A DNA stretch of 64,000 bases, from positions 3,470,501-3,534,500 of the forward strand of contig JABELC010000004.1 of the NCBI GenBank assembly GCA_028455995.1, in the 5' to 3' direction. Position numbers and translations under genes: made by a program. Origin of the DNA: Scleromitrula shiraiana. Lineage: Eukaryota > Ascomycota > Leotiomycetes > Helotiales > Sclerotiniaceae. Shown piece by piece: positions 12,863-24,433 of this stretch (the stretch's first letter is position 1; the number at the start of each line of letters is the position of its first letter). The notes below the pieces were generated by a model that saw only the letters and a list, made by a program, of their open reading frames with translations, did no database searches and was not told where the DNA came from.

Positions 12863-14282
12863 ATGCCTCAAGTGCATTGTTCCATCTGTGGGGGTCCCAT
12901 CAATGAAGGTAGTGCAAAGTATGTACAGATTAGAATCCATCTTCAACCCCCACCTTCACTAATCATCACGTTCAATAGCAACAGTACGCCTCACGAATGA
13001 CTCGGTCATTCCGTTCTTTTAACAACTGCTCATCTGACTCCCTCTCCAAACTCTTCTTAGTCTTATTCTACGCTCAATCTCATTACAACATTAACACTAG
13101 ATGCCTACCACCCACGTGATTGTCCTCCCGTACACCCATTCCTTTCATCTTAGGCCCTCTCCAGCTCTAGACAGTGCTCGCTATTTGTTGAAAATTCCAG
13201 CAAAGGCATATGGGGAATCCACTAGTTTTGAAATCTTGTCTCTTTCTTCTTTCGATACTTTGGTACCCTTCCAGTCCCCATTACTCAAGCATTTGAATTT
13301 GGGCCAGACCGACCCCCATTCTCCTCAAAACATCAAGACATTCTCTTCAACCGGAGAGGAAATCCAACCGGGAACACAAATCACAGCATTTGCTGTCAAA
13401 ACCAAATTGCATACACCTAGTCCTATAAAAATAGAGGCGGAGAGTTTTGGATCCCTATTCATGAAGCATGCTGAGGAATAGCGGAGAAGTATTTCGAGCA
13501 GTCTGGTATTGTGGAAGAGAAATAATATGGGGATAATAGAAAGTATTGAGAAAGCGACAGAGATGATACAGACAAGCAAGTAACAAGAGAACGTGAGTAT
13601 GAGGGAGGAGATGGAGTCAATGAAGCAAAAGATGCGGATAATCGGATATTCAAGCGACAGAAAAAAGATGATTCGGATGAGAAAGAAAAAATTAGAGATC
13701 TTCCATCCTTGTTGAAGGTTCTCTATAAACGTCTAGAGGGTGTTACAGCTCCACTTTCGATGCCGCATATGTTGTGGGAACCAAATGATTGTTATGGTGG
13801 GAGAAGATGCAGCAACGTTTATTGGGAGGCAGCAGACGACGGAAAATGGGGTGAGGTATGTCAAGTTTTTCTATTTTGATTACTATATGCTATTAATCCC
13901 TGTCATTTTCCTCGAGAAAGCTGTATATAGAGTAGGAGGAGGCAGCACGTATAAATACTAACCTCTCCAACCATACGCAGATACTAGAATCCAATCCCCT
14001 CAACATCCCCGGGCTCGAGGCATCTCTACGCACTTGCGAGTTCTACCGCAATCTTAATTTGCGCAGCAACCCAGACCACCATGGCTTTGGGACATCAGTG
14101 ACACATTTCAATCATTCCATTCTGATCTCCTGCATCCTAATCTATACCTCCTGGATTCGGAGGTTGGAGATGAGGCGGCGGAGTTTCGAATCGCTTTTCC
14201 GGATGGGTTGAGAAACCGGAAGAGGATTTGGATGGTGCTTGAGGATGCGAAGGGGGGGGATAGGGAGAGTCTGGGGGCTTAG
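12863..14282 (+). pseudogene. Decayed multi-exon gene, family not recognised
   Basis: Coding-like pieces lie in order but not in one frame. They are: ATG at 12863 giving MPQVHCSICGGPINEGSAK with a Cys pair, followed by an out-of-frame GTATGT donor; an uninterrupted 126-residue frame at 13101-13481; a Lys/Asp-rich piece continuing to a WEPNDCYGGRRCSNVYWEA motif; a good intron at 13856-13980 with GTATGT donor, ACTAAC branch site and CAG acceptor; and terminal pieces ending with FPDGLRNRKRIWMVLEDAK at a stop at 14280-14282. At least two shifts of frame are needed, between about 13482 and 13570 and near 14060. The intact intron suggests recent decay or assembly indels. The overall look (an N-terminal CxxC followed by aromatic-rich segments) resembles large uncharacterised fungal families, some with F-boxes; that is a weak guess. 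Confidence 0.4.
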
Positions 14283-14554
14283 AGGGGAGTGGTATGGTGG
14301 GTATTATTTCTTGTGCGGGTAAGGAAACGGAGAATTTGAAAAGAATCCTTCGGAACGCGAAGTGAAGTTAAAGAGGAATATGAAAGATCTCGATGTGATT
14401 TTTGATGTTCTTTTTTGGTACCGATGAACTCTAAAAATATAAGACGTGCAAACAACAATAAAAACACTAATGAATGCTTTTGGGAGTAAGTCTTTTGAAG
14501 GAAACTTAATTTTGTCTATAATTATATATGCTTACCTGTATCGATATATTAGTT

Positions 14555-16843
14555 CTATTGAACAACGCTCCCCGAATCTACATCCATTCTCGCTCCCTCG
14601 ATTATTTCTTCTGCCACGCTCGCTCCTATCTCCCCACCCGCACCAAATTCATCAGCACCAGCTCCAACCCAAGAACAAGTCATCGTAGCCCATAAATCAT
14701 GATATAAGGGCCCCGATCCTAATCCCAATCCGCCTCCCATCCCCGCATCCACATATCCCATAGTTGCTTGCTCGTCGCCCCCTTGAGGTGCGCCTAAACT
14801 CCCATCACCACTCCAACTACTCATATTCGCATTAGGATCTACCATCATCCCATTCCCAACCCCAACTTCATCAAAACTCCAATCCTCGAAATCTTTCGAA
14901 GAAAAATCAAAATCTACATTCTCGAGATAAGTTCCCATGGCTGGATCCAAAACTGGACAATTCCCTTTCATATTGTTACTTGTATATATCCCCATGGAGG
15001 AAGCAGGTAACGAAGGTACGATCCTACTGACTCTATCCTCCCAAGACGTTTTAACCGATTGTAACATGGCGGTCATAATAGAATACATATCGTATTTCTT
15101 CTTCGATGGGTTTCCACTAGATGAATTGCCATGACCAGAAGAAGCAGAAAGACTCCTCAGACGAAAAGATAAACTCTCCAGATAGATACTCAATCCCACT
15201 TTCTCCCTCGTGGTATCAGCACTCCAACCTTCGACAAAGGCGAGGATGAAGGTGAGACGAGAGAGGGAGATTATACTATGGATTAGAGGGTTCCAGTGGG
15301 AGACGGTGAAGTGGAAAGGGCTGGAGATGGGAAGAGATAGAATAGAGGAGAGGTGGGCGGTGGATAGATGGAGGAGGGTGTGTAGGTGGTTGGGGGATGG
15401 GAGGGGATGCGTGATTGAAGGTCGATAAGGGCGTTTTAAGAGACCGAGCGCGGAAGAGTAGACTAGTGAGTGGATGTGTTTGTAGTGGATGGATATGAGT
15501 GCTAAATGTTGAGGAATCTTGTTAGAATGATATCATTCCATTCAAAAATATATATAAGAAATGAGAAATACGTACGCAATGAGGTAATAAAATCAGATGT
15601 ATTTCGGTTCCAAGATTCAAGCTCGGAAACAAACAATTGAATATTTAGTTCCGTATTGAAAGCATCCATTCTTAGATCCGACGATTTTGAATTCTTGGTA
15701 CCCCAAGTTAAGTAGATCCGTTCACTGATCCTTTGAAGTGTTACAAGGGATGTGGTGATTAGATTGTTCGAGCTGGAGTCATTTTTGTGGATATAGTCGC
15801 TCATGTGGTCTTTATATGGAAGATTTTGAGGTTTCTGCCAGGTCTGAGAAAGGCTAAAATGAATGTGAATTTCAGTTTTGAGCATTAAACAGACGATAGG
15901 AAGAATGACATACGAAGAACTTAGGAAATAACACCCTCTATAAGCATTCCTCGCCTCTACCGTCCACTGTCCACTTGCATCAACTAGTCCCTTCATATTC
16001 GCCTCCGAGAAAGGATTAGTTCTCGGTTTTGGTTGATCTAGCCCTAAATCTGTAACTAGCGATATTGCAAGGTTCATGTACATGAAACAAGGGTTAGATT
16101 TCGGTTTGGTATGTACAGGATACCAAGCGATGTAGACTAGAAGACCTTGAAGATAGTCGAGAGACTTCTGTGCGTCAACTACGAGTTTCTCACTCAGTAT
16201 GCGGCGGAATTCATGATCGATCTGATGGTGAAGATATGGATTTAGAATCGAGGAGACGGTTAGGAGAGCGAGCAGTAGAAAGGGGGAGTTTTGAGAGAGG
16301 GTGGGGACTGTGGGGTTATCAGGGAGTGTGATGAATGGAAAGAATGGGATTTTGGGTGTGAATGTATTGAGTAGGTAGGTCGCTTGTGAGAGGGTGATTT
16401 TCCGAGGTGAAAGATACTTCGGTATTGGTTTTGTAGGCTTGAAGGTCGTTGGTGATATTCTAAGTGGTGGTGGAGAATCCGAAAATATGTGTCTGTGATG
16501 GTCGTGTAGGTCTTCTACATCTTCAATTGGATCCCGGTATTGTGTTCTGGGCAACTCAATTGAAAACTCTCCTGGGTCAGGGCTTTCGGGGAGAGACGGA
16601 ATGCTTGATAGTTTGGGGCTATCTTGTAGTTGAGCAGATGCTTTTACAACTCGAGCTCGTTTCGGTCTAGCTTTATCGCGCACAATGCATCGACTTTTGG
16701 TTTGTTGACATCTGTAATACATTCAGCGACTATCCCGGTTGGCTCATCGTAAGACAGTACCTCTGACAGGTTGTACGGTTGTCACTGAAAAAGCAACGAT
16801 TTTTACTGGCTCTACAGCCTTCGCATGCTCGAGCATTCCTCAT
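14555..16843 (-). CDS. Zn(II)2Cys6 transcription factor
   Basis: Four exons on the minus strand: 16843-16761, 16711-15914, 15853-15576 and 15501-14555, giving 701 residues with consistent phases. Introns are 49, 60 and 74 nt. The N-terminus carries a fungal zinc cluster with cysteines at 7, 10, 17, 26, 29 and 36 (spacing 2-6-8-2-6), preceded by MRNARA and followed by a basic RDKARPKRAR linker. Intron 1 falls inside the cluster, at Arg28. The middle (about residues 130-480) has the helical, Leu-rich look of a fungal transcription-factor regulatory domain, with an RNAYRGCYFLSS segment spanning intron 2. The C-terminal 150 residues are acidic and Gly/Met/Asp-rich, as in activation regions. Target genes cannot be told from sequence. 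The start is the first ATG and lies directly before the Cys motif. The EEP gene is the next gene upstream on the same strand. Confidence 0.9.
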
Positions 16844-17537
16844 TTTGTACAAATACTAAATATGTCACCTAATAGACATACCTGAATCACAAGGTATAAT
16901 GAACAAGAACTGCGGATTTAATACAATGTAGTGAGGTTGGATATGACAAGGGAACAAATGAGGCGGGGGTGGGGAGGTGGGATATATAGTGTCGGAGTTA
17001 CGATCTGGCCGGATATACGGATATAGCTTATACCCAATTAAAACAACTGTGCAATAATGCTGTGTCAGCAATACTGGCGATATAAAACATGAAGAAAATC
17101 GTCTAGAAGTGTTCAGAGTGGAGAAAAACAGTACTTGGCAATTTGTTTTATAGACTATATCTCGAGAAATAGATTGAGCGTATGTACATGTAGCTATTGA
17201 ACTGTTCTGGTTGCGAATGAACTTTCTCTCGGCGCTGTTAAGACTCATGAGACCTGCCCCGTTAAACCAAATGTAAAGAAAATTGTGATTACGCAAAAAT
17301 GTGAATTTTGCGAGAGAATTGGTTCAAACCACTGCGAAAGATTGCGCCTGATTTCTCTGATTCCCATAAGGTAATTGAAAATACGACTTTTGTTGCTGCT
17401 CGATGCGGTGTTTTGTTGAAGGATGCCGGACCCAAAATGCTATCACTTGAAGCGGTTTATCAGTTAAATGATGTTGCAAGTAACAGGAGTATATAATGTT
17501 CATTGAACAACAACTTTTGGACCAGATTTGTAAATTG
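16844..17537. other. Intergenic, nothing recognised
   Basis: About 690 bp between the start of the Zn2Cys6 gene and the stop of the EEP gene. It should hold the promoter of the former and the 3' end of the latter. The open frames here lack coding character. Confidence 0.6.
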
Positions 17538-18461
17538 CTATAGAATCTCGAGATGAACGACAACGGCCCTATGATCTGAAAGATATACTCCGTCATCAAA
17601 TCGATTGCTTAGAACCGCATATGTTCCCAGTTTCACATTGGTTTCTTTTGCAGAGAATATAAAATCAATCCGTGTTGGTGTATTGTCCACATATCCAAAG
17701 GATGTAAATGTCAATTCATTTCCATATCGTTTACTCTTCGGAATAGCTTCACCAACATCTTGCATGCTAGAAGTCGATGATGTCATAATTTTATATGCTT
17801 CATCACCTGGAGGGCTATTGAAATCACCAGCCAGGAGAAGAGCAGCTGGATGCACGGCTTGTGAAAAATAATCAATCGTGTCCAGGATTATTTTGGCACT
17901 TTTCTGACGAGATACGACTCCTGCATTGTCTAAGTGAGTGCTCATGATAACAACCCTTTCCCCACTTTTACGATGTTCGAAGACTCCAGTGGTAAGGATT
18001 CTTATTGAGCCAGCATCCCAGCCTTTTGAAGGTTTATCTGGTGTTTCGCTGAGCCAGGTAGTTTTTGATGTAACCAAGCGCCATACGGTCGGCCGATAGA
18101 AAATCGGAGAATATTCCCCAGCTTGTTCACCATCATCCCTACCAACCCCGATGTAAGACCAAGCACTCCCAAGTCCTGATAGATCGTTTAGAGCGTCGTA
18201 GATGTCGAAGAGTTGAGAATGGAGTACTTCTTGGAGACATAAAAACGTCTCGGGGGTAGTTGAATTGAATGCCAATTCTGAGCAAAGTCGAGGACATCTT
18301 ACCGACCAAAGCTCTTCTCCTTTGAAGGGAGATTCGGTTGCATATCGAATATTATGAGTGAGGATACGAATGGGTGTTACAAGAGACTCGGCATTGTCAA
18401 CGGAAGCAGAAATGATAATGCTCTCGTCATTTTTTCTGTGTAAGAACTGTTCTCGAGTCAT
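17538..18461 (-). CDS. Endonuclease/exonuclease/phosphatase (EEP) family protein
   Basis: A single exon encodes 307 residues. The EEP fold is clear from its ordered metal and catalytic motifs: THNIRY (Asn37), LCLQEVL (Glu78), STHLDN (His176, Asp178), LAGDFNSPPGD (Asp213, Asn215), TRIDFIF (Asp266) and LSDHRAV (Asp296, His297). These are the hallmarks of the Mg2+-dependent phosphodiesterase superfamily that includes exonuclease III, DNase I and inositol/sphingomyelin phosphatases. Length is normal for a stand-alone domain. No signal peptide or membrane anchor is visible, so an intracellular protein is likely. The resemblance is to the fungal and bacterial extracellular-type DNase/phosphatase branch rather than to Ape1-type repair nucleases, but the substrate cannot be fixed from motifs. 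The ATG at 18461 is the first in the frame. The gene sits upstream of the Zn2Cys6 regulator on the same strand, with no evidence of co-regulation. Confidence 0.92.
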   Translation of the reverse strand: MTREQFLHRKNDESIIISASVDNAESLVTPIRILTHNIRYATESPFKGEELWSVRCPRLCSELAFNSTTPETFLCLQEVLHSQLFDIYDALNDLSGLGSAWSYIGVGRDDGEQAGEYSPIFYRPTVWRLVTSKTTWLSETPDKPSKGWDAGSIRILTTGVFEHRKSGERVVIMSTHLDNAGVVSRQKSAKIILDTIDYFSQAVHPAALLLAGDFNSPPGDEAYKIMTSSTSSMQDVGEAIPKSKRYGNELTFTSFGYVDNTPTRIDFIFSAKETNVKLGTYAVLSNRFDDGVYLSDHRAVVVHLEIL

Positions 18462-18964
18462 GATAGGACAGTGAGATGATGCATGTAAATTTGATGTGGT
18501 CTATCCTCAAATAAACATCGATCGGTGAAGTAGATTACCTAGGTGGTTGCGCAAGATATTATATCAAATGAGAGCAACCGGCTTTTCCGGAAAAAAATTA
18601 ATACGAGCCCGATATCATGGCACAATTTATCGCACGCACTGCTTCGAATATGAGTGTGTTGATTCAGCAAATGAAATTGGTCTGATGATAAATCTGTTGG
18701 TAAATGATCGACATGCTCTCGGGATGAAAGAGTATCGCAAACCGACCGATAAGAGATTTGTGGCTATGAGAGTCGAATTACGGATGCAGTGCTCTGAATA
18801 GAAGCAGCCTCTAGGAATCAGCAGTCAATCACTTAATTCAGCTGTTGCGGTACGAATTTCCGTATTTGTTTCATAACGCGCGGTAGGCGATGGACCGCAA
18901 GCCTTCTCCGCACTAACAGCTGAGCACGTGACTATATATTACTTCTTTAGGTTAGAGCTCGAGT
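18462..18964. other. Upstream region of the EEP gene
   Basis: About 500 bp without a supported gene. It contains a CACGTG E-box at 18925-18930 about 460 bp upstream of the EEP start. An 84-codon plus-strand frame at 18547-18801 has no coding support. Confidence 0.5.
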
Positions 18965-19575
18965 TGAAAGCACTTTGAAATTTTATTTCAAAATAAGTGG
19001 AATTTATTACTACTAGTACTATGCTAATATTAAAATAATATAATTAATTATATAAAGATATATGATAACTTACTAGTACTTGAATAATTATATAATTCGA
19101 TTGATTAATTCTACTAGTAATATAAATATAGTATTCTTCAAGTTCAAGTTCAAGTTACTAGTAGTGCTACTAGTAGTACTACTACTAGGTACTACTAGTA
19201 GTAATTATTTAAATCAATTTAAAGTTTAAAGTTTTAATTTTTTTTCAACTTCAAGTTGAAAGTATGATAAATTTCACTGGCAATTTAAAATACTAGTAGA
19301 ACTTCCGTGTCAACTTCAAGTTGAAAATTTAAAATTTAATCACGATTTTAAAAATTAATTATTTATATTATATTTAGTATTTAAAAATATTTGATATTAT
19401 TATTAAATTTAATATCATAATGTTATTACTACTAGTAATAAAAAATGAAACTTTGAATATTTTAAACATTTATAAGTTATATTTTACTAGTATCATTTTT
19501 ATACTACTACTAGTAATAAATAATAAAATTTCAAATTTGTTAAAGGACTAGTATTAGTAATAACTTGAAACTCTA
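18965..19575. repeat. AT-rich island 1 with shared short words
   Basis: An abrupt switch to very AT-rich DNA made of degenerate ACTAGTA palindromes (for example around 19155-19205) and TTCAAG/CAAGTT units, with one CACTGGCA at 19275-19282. No coding capacity is visible and no transposon ends are seen. Three other islands in the window use the same words. Confidence 0.8.
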
Positions 19576-20305
19576 TGCTTGGAATCATCCTGCATCGCAC
19601 ATTTACACTCATCGCTCATCTTATGGAAAACGGCAAACAAACAAATTTACAGTGAAGTTTTGTGATCATTTACACCTGCATTAGGGCATACTCGACGAGT
19701 ATGCGAGACTGCCGAATTTATTCTTCATCCAATAGAAGCCTCTGCTATCATCAAGAAGTGTGCCTGTAGCTTGAAATTTATCTTTACAGTCACCGGATAG
19801 GTGGACAGGCTACCGCGAAATTGACCAAACAATCACGAGCATCATACAGCAAGACGCCCTTCTTATAAAGCTTAACCATTTTTGAGTCATACATGAAAGT
19901 TCAAAGTTTCTTCTTTTGCATTCTAAGTGAATATTTCAGTGCATTTTGACTTTTTCTTATCTTTCGACACCCCCTCGATCGTACTTGAATGTTTGAATGT
20001 CTCACAAGGATGATTCATATAATCTCACATGCCGTTATATAACAAGGCGCAATACGAATAAAGATGACTAGAGGCCCTCGTTAGGTTGCTGCATGACTTG
20101 CTATAAAGTTAGCATGTTATCCATGAGAACTTTTATGATCTTTGTACATATTCTTTGGTTTTTTGCTTATTTATTGCAAATCTCTCTACAGCCGAATACA
20201 TTTCAAGCGCAGATCAACTACATCCCCGCATTCGCCACAAGTACATAGACCGGCCTTGAGCCGGACTTATCGAGGGATCCTTCACTCATTATTTCATCAG
20301 AAACA
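19576..20305. other. Intergenic, upstream of the 20306 gene
   Basis: About 730 bp of ordinary composition holding the presumed promoter of the plus-strand gene at 20306. Nothing further was recognised. Confidence 0.5.
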
Positions 20306-20962
20306 ATGCCTTTTAATGAACTCCAGCGTCGAGACTCATGGCCTCCGACAATCATTCGTCTCCGCGATAGCGATGTAGACATCGATGCAATCGACGAGAA
20401 TCCATTCTCATACTTCCTCACATCTCCCGAAGAAATCACGGACGATGATATTGAAGATTTATCTGCGGGGATCGAATCGGATGATGAAGTTAAACCAGAA
20501 GTACGGGAGGTTTCACCATCAGCATTACAACGAGAACCTTTATCGGACGGCGAAGATGAGGATGACTCATTTGGCTTCACCATGCCTTTAAGTTTGAAAG
20601 ACTTTACAAAAGCCCACTTAATTGGTCGAGAATCACGAGCCGCACACAGAATTGGAGAACAACTTAAAGGACTTGGAGTTGTCATCCCGGAGCTTTCAAC
20701 CAACCGAGGAAGAGCAAAAGTACGACTTACTCCTCCACGAGGTCGCGGACGAGGTCAAACACGGAGTCTACCCCTGAGAAGACCACATTCGTGGAGGGAA
20801 CCAAGTCCAGATCTCGGATCTATAAAGGAAGAGCGCGAAAGTGAGGATGGAAACGAGATGAAGACCGAGCAAGAGATTGTCAGTGCACCAGCGAGTGCGA
20901 TGATTTTGAGCAAAGCTGTTGCGAGTCCGAAGCCGAAGAAGAAAGTTCATTGGGCGTTGTGA
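20306..20962 (+). CDS. Disordered acidic/RG-rich protein of unknown function
   Basis: Single exon, 218 residues, starting MPFNELQRRDSWPPTIIRLR. The first half is acidic (IDAIDENPFSYFLTSPEEIT, then DDDIEDLSAGIESDDE and SDGEDEDDS). Around residues 85-125 there is a more ordered, amphipathic stretch (FTMPLSLKDFTKAHLIGRES). It is followed by an arginine/glycine-rich PPRGRGRGQTRSLPLRRP segment and a basic C-terminus ending SPKPKKKVHWAL. RG-rich segments often bind RNA or DNA and the PKPKKK tail could be a nuclear import signal; both are inference from composition. No known domain is recognised. The ATG has a purine at -3 and is the first in frame. Codon usage and the long single frame on a non-repetitive stretch support a real gene. 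Confidence 0.75.
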   Translation: MPFNELQRRDSWPPTIIRLRDSDVDIDAIDENPFSYFLTSPEEITDDDIEDLSAGIESDDEVKPEVREVSPSALQREPLSDGEDEDDSFGFTMPLSLKDFTKAHLIGRESRAAHRIGEQLKGLGVVIPELSTNRGRAKVRLTPPRGRGRGQTRSLPLRRPHSWREPSPDLGSIKEERESEDGNEMKTEQEIVSAPASAMILSKAVASPKPKKKVHWAL

Positions 20963-22073
20963 ATAGATTGCATATTTACATACTTGCATTGCTAGGAGTT
21001 TGGGACAAGGTTACCGCAAGGTTGGGTTTTCATTCAGCACACGTATAATATTTGCATAGTTCAGTTGTATGGATCAATTCATAGCATTATTTTTACGAAA
21101 GTCATTATCGCTTAATCATATCTATTTGCATTGCGAAATTGCTACTATCCCTATTACAATTAATTCAATATTCCTCTGTTGCTTGATTTGTGAATATAGC
21201 CAAGCTTCATATGCACACCCGTGCTCGCCCCTCGCCCCTCACTCTTCACATTTTATTTGCTTCATAAACATCAACATCAAATTGTATTGTAATTGAATTC
21301 ATTAACACTATGAATGAATCTTTACGCATTCTGAATTTTCTTATTATCTATGTGATCTGAAGGTTACAAACTTTGTTACTTGTATGGTTCTAGGGCTGCT
21401 GAGTTGGTCCGCGTAGTTCAGCCTATAACCGTTCGGTTCTGTTGCATCGTTGCGCCCATCCTAACATGGTCTAAGCTGACGAACTATGACATGGATTCAA
21501 ATTGTTTAGGAATTTTATGAGAATGAATGTTTATCAGTACGAAATTCTAAGAAATTGGAGTCGGGAATTTTTCCGTCATCCATTTTCTAGCATTTCACTT
21601 ATTATATAACCTTTCACTCGTATCGTCCTTTCTTTTACCGCCTCATTCAAATGTTCCAGATTCACGCATTATAATCTATGAGGTTTACTTCTTTTACATG
21701 AACCTTTAGAATGACAATTTGAGTATCATGAATGAAAACCATAATAAATCACGGTTAATTCATTGTATCGAGCACTGGCATGTATAAAGTATGGTTAATT
21801 GAAATCAAATCATTGATTGATTGGTTGAATCTAACTGCAGAAAGGTTTGAGGATCAGCTTTGCCTCTTCAAATCCAAAAAAACCCCAACTAAAAGAGCGA
21901 TTTCATGAGTCCCTGGATACATACAATCGATAGGACTTGGAGGTAGAAAATCCTGCCCTATCTAAAGAGTGACACAATGAAGAAAACATTCAGAACCAAG
22001 ATGTAACAATATGACTATCCACCTTCCCGTTTGATGCCACTAGCTCTTCTCTGACTTTTCTGACCATTGAGCA
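20963..22073. other. Convergent intergenic region
   Basis: About 1.1 kb between the 3' ends of the plus-strand gene at 20306 and the small minus-strand gene at 22074. It should contain both 3' UTRs. No gene, repeat array or hairpin terminator was recognised. Confidence 0.55.
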
Positions 22074-22328
22074 TTATGATCCAGGAGCTAAAGGGTTATT
22101 ATCATCTTCATAATAACCAAGTTCCCAGCCTTGAGGAGTACCCTGAATACATGGCTCTATTTCAGTATCATGACCACCTTTGCTCCCTTCTTTTGTTGCC
22201 GCTTTTGTGTCCTCTTTTTTACTACTTGTTCCGTGGGATCGCTTCAACTTTGATACGGATTTACTAATTTTGGAGCCAATTTCCTGCAGAGGACCCTTTT
22301 TGGTCTCAGTATGGTTGCCTGAAGGCAT
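22074..22328 (-). CDS. Small Lys-rich protein, 84 aa, unknown
   Basis: The minus-strand frame extends upstream to an ATG at 22478. The internal ATG at 22328 is preferred because it has an AAATG context and the downstream composition changes to a consistent Lys/Ser/Gly-rich chain: MPSGNHTETKKGPLQEIGSK, then repeated lysines (ISKSVSKLKRSHGTSSKKED) and a C-terminus with GWELGYYEDDNNP. No signal peptide, membrane segment or recognised domain. It lies about 380 bp downstream of another minus-strand small protein (22707-22940) that also starts MPS and has a Lys-rich core, so the two may be diverged duplicates. That relation is only suggested by composition. The function is unknown and the gene could be spurious. 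Confidence 0.45.
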   Translation of the reverse strand: MPSGNHTETKKGPLQEIGSKISKSVSKLKRSHGTSSKKEDTKAATKEGSKGGHDTEIEPCIQGTPQGWELGYYEDDNNPLAPGS

Positions 22329-22706
22329 TTCTGTGGTTGATGAAAACGAGAGATGTGATGCAAATAGAGCTTTCGGCGAATAAGATGAGGGATTTTGGGC
22401 GACACTGATGATTGAAGAAGGATATTTTTGAATTGTGTTTCTGTGCGTGTTGTGTTCATAAGATCTGGGATGCTTCAAGCCTGTTTATTTACTTTCGATG
22501 ATTTCCATTCCAACGATCTTCTGCTGCGGTATTTTCGTTTACGCGCGCATATTCGGTCAAATAGAAGTTGCAACTCCTTCCAAAAATAGTATATTCTGTC
22601 ACTCGACCGTCACATTCACCGCCTCGCGCAGGGTTCCTAATCTCTTCCTTTCTTGAATCAAAGCCTATGCAAATGTAGTTTAATGTTGCTTATTTATCTA
22701 GTCAGA

Positions 22707-22940
22707 TTAATAATCATCTAGTTGTCGGCCTGGAAGAGTATAGCCAGGAGGTTTCTCTTCACCATTCTTTTTTGACCGAATTTCTGCTTGTTCCTTTGTA
22801 TGCTGCGTCTGACTATCCTTGTAAGCAGGCAATTCATCCTTGTTCTTCTTTCCAAGACTTTTCAGCTTTTTGAGGGTCAAGGCTTTATGCTTTTTGGATT
22901 CTCCATTGTGGCTTGTGTGACCAGTAGAGCTCGATGGCAT
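22707..22940 (-). CDS. Small Lys-rich protein with two PY motifs, 77 aa
   Basis: Single exon from ATG 22940, 77 residues. The N-terminus is MPSSSTGHTSHNGESKKHKA, followed by a lysine-rich block (LTLKKLKSLGKKNK), then LPAY at residues 37-40 and PPGY at residues 64-67, ending GRQLDDY. LPxY and PPxY are binding motifs for WW domains of Nedd4/Rsp5-type ubiquitin ligases, so the protein could be a small adaptor or substrate of the fungal Rsp5 homologue. This is inference from two tetrapeptides. No signal peptide or membrane span. Its neighbour at 22074 on the same strand has a similar start and Lys-rich core but no PY motif. Reality of the gene is moderately supported by compositional consistency. 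Confidence 0.5.
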   Translation of the reverse strand: MPSSSTGHTSHNGESKKHKALTLKKLKSLGKKNKDELPAYKDSQTQHTKEQAEIRSKKNGEEKPPGYTLPGRQLDDY

Positions 22941-24433
22941 ATCTCTGGTAGAAGTTCAAAATGTAATTGAAATAGAATTTCCTGCGGATGAACGTGAGTA
23001 CTTTCAAATGAAGATGGTGTTCGAGGAAGGATATACGTTGATTGTATTTGTGCATGCACTTCTTCGATACAATGTGCTCCATTGCACGGCTAAGATCAAA
23101 ACTCGAGCCTAATGGGGCAATTTTGGGTGATCCGAGGGTTACTAATCTATGTCTGGTAGAGTACGATATGAGGCGCTAGGCTGAATACCTACTCAGTGTA
23201 GTAATGGCTGATTGATAGGTCACAGATGAGAAAGTGAGATCAAATATGGGCTGTGTTGGTTCTCTAATCCAGCATAGTTTCACGAGCAGAGTGCGTCTGG
23301 GATGGACGGCTAGCCCGATCATAGCCCCACTAAGATCGTAGGAAGAGAGATCTTCTGGCATGACCAGACCCTCACCCCAGCGCTTAAAATCCACCAACAG
23401 CACAAAATGGGGGCAAAACAATGCTGGAAGCAAACATTGCAACAATGCATGCGACCTCGCTTAGTTGTGGGGTAACCGTTGGCTGCACCTTGTTACACCA
23501 GCTCGAGACCAGTACCAACCAACATCTACCAACATCTAGGTACGCAATGAAGTCTAGACTTTACCTTCCCAGCATTTGGTTCTATTTTTTCTTGGCGGAT
23601 CTGACTTTTTCATTGATTCACTCCTTGGATCCTGAACTGCTATTACATACTCAATATTAGCCTGTACAGATGAATCGTTAGTTTTTGGACATTATGGTAA
23701 GTTCACGTGTTTAACACAAATTACGGAAAGTTCTGACCCATAATATGATGATAATAAGAATTTTGATAAAATTAGCATGGCGATGTCTCTCGATAAAAGA
23801 ATATTCCCCGTCTAAAATCCAAGCATTCGGCAGAATACAGAAAAAAGAAAGGTGAATAGATTTATGCACCGGACAATGTTTCCGAAGACGTGAAAGTTAT
23901 ATTGCACGCTTAAAATGAAATCTGAGATGCGGGATAATCATTCATAGAACGCTATCTATCATGCTCATATCGCCAGTCCAGAGATATCAGTAGAAAAAAA
24001 GTTTGAGATTATCAGGAAAGAGAGTCCTTATTACGAAGAATCTCAAATCAAATGCTTGTATGTACTAATTGGTACTCATTTAGGCGGTTAAAGTTGTTGA
24101 AACTAGGGAATACTACTGCGATCAGCTGTATGGCCGTAAAAATTGTCACTTGGAAAGTTACGGGAGATGTGTTGTAGAATACTACACGCATTCTACAATC
24201 ACATCTTATACCTGCCTTAAATAAAATGGCCGTACTGCAACTTCTATAAGAAGCCAAGATGATTTTAGCTCTTGTGAGTTTTATTCTTCTATTTTAATCA
24301 ACAAACAAGAAAGTAGAGAAATCATACTCATCGAAACCATCCAACATTGACCGGTTTAGTGGAATCTGGATATCACTTTACACCCTCTGCGAAGTTCTGA
24401 AAGGGCTAGCCATCCACATTAAGCTGTATCAAG
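22941..24433. other. Intergenic, 1.5 kb
   Basis: Upstream region shared divergently by the minus-strand gene at 22707 and the plus-strand gene at 24434. It holds a CACGTG at 23704-23709. The small open frames here do not look coding. Confidence 0.5.

Noticed and set aside
16865..17296. 143-codon minus-strand frame upstream of the Zn2Cys6 gene
   Set aside because: No recognisable domain, a composition unlike its neighbours, and it occupies the promoter interval.
18547..18801. 84-codon plus frame upstream of the EEP gene
   Set aside because: No family resemblance, no consistent codon pattern, and it lies in the promoter region of the opposite-strand gene.
21390..21470. Possible tRNA-like segment with a GTTCGGTTC box
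   Set aside because: No cloverleaf can be folded and the A-box is missing.
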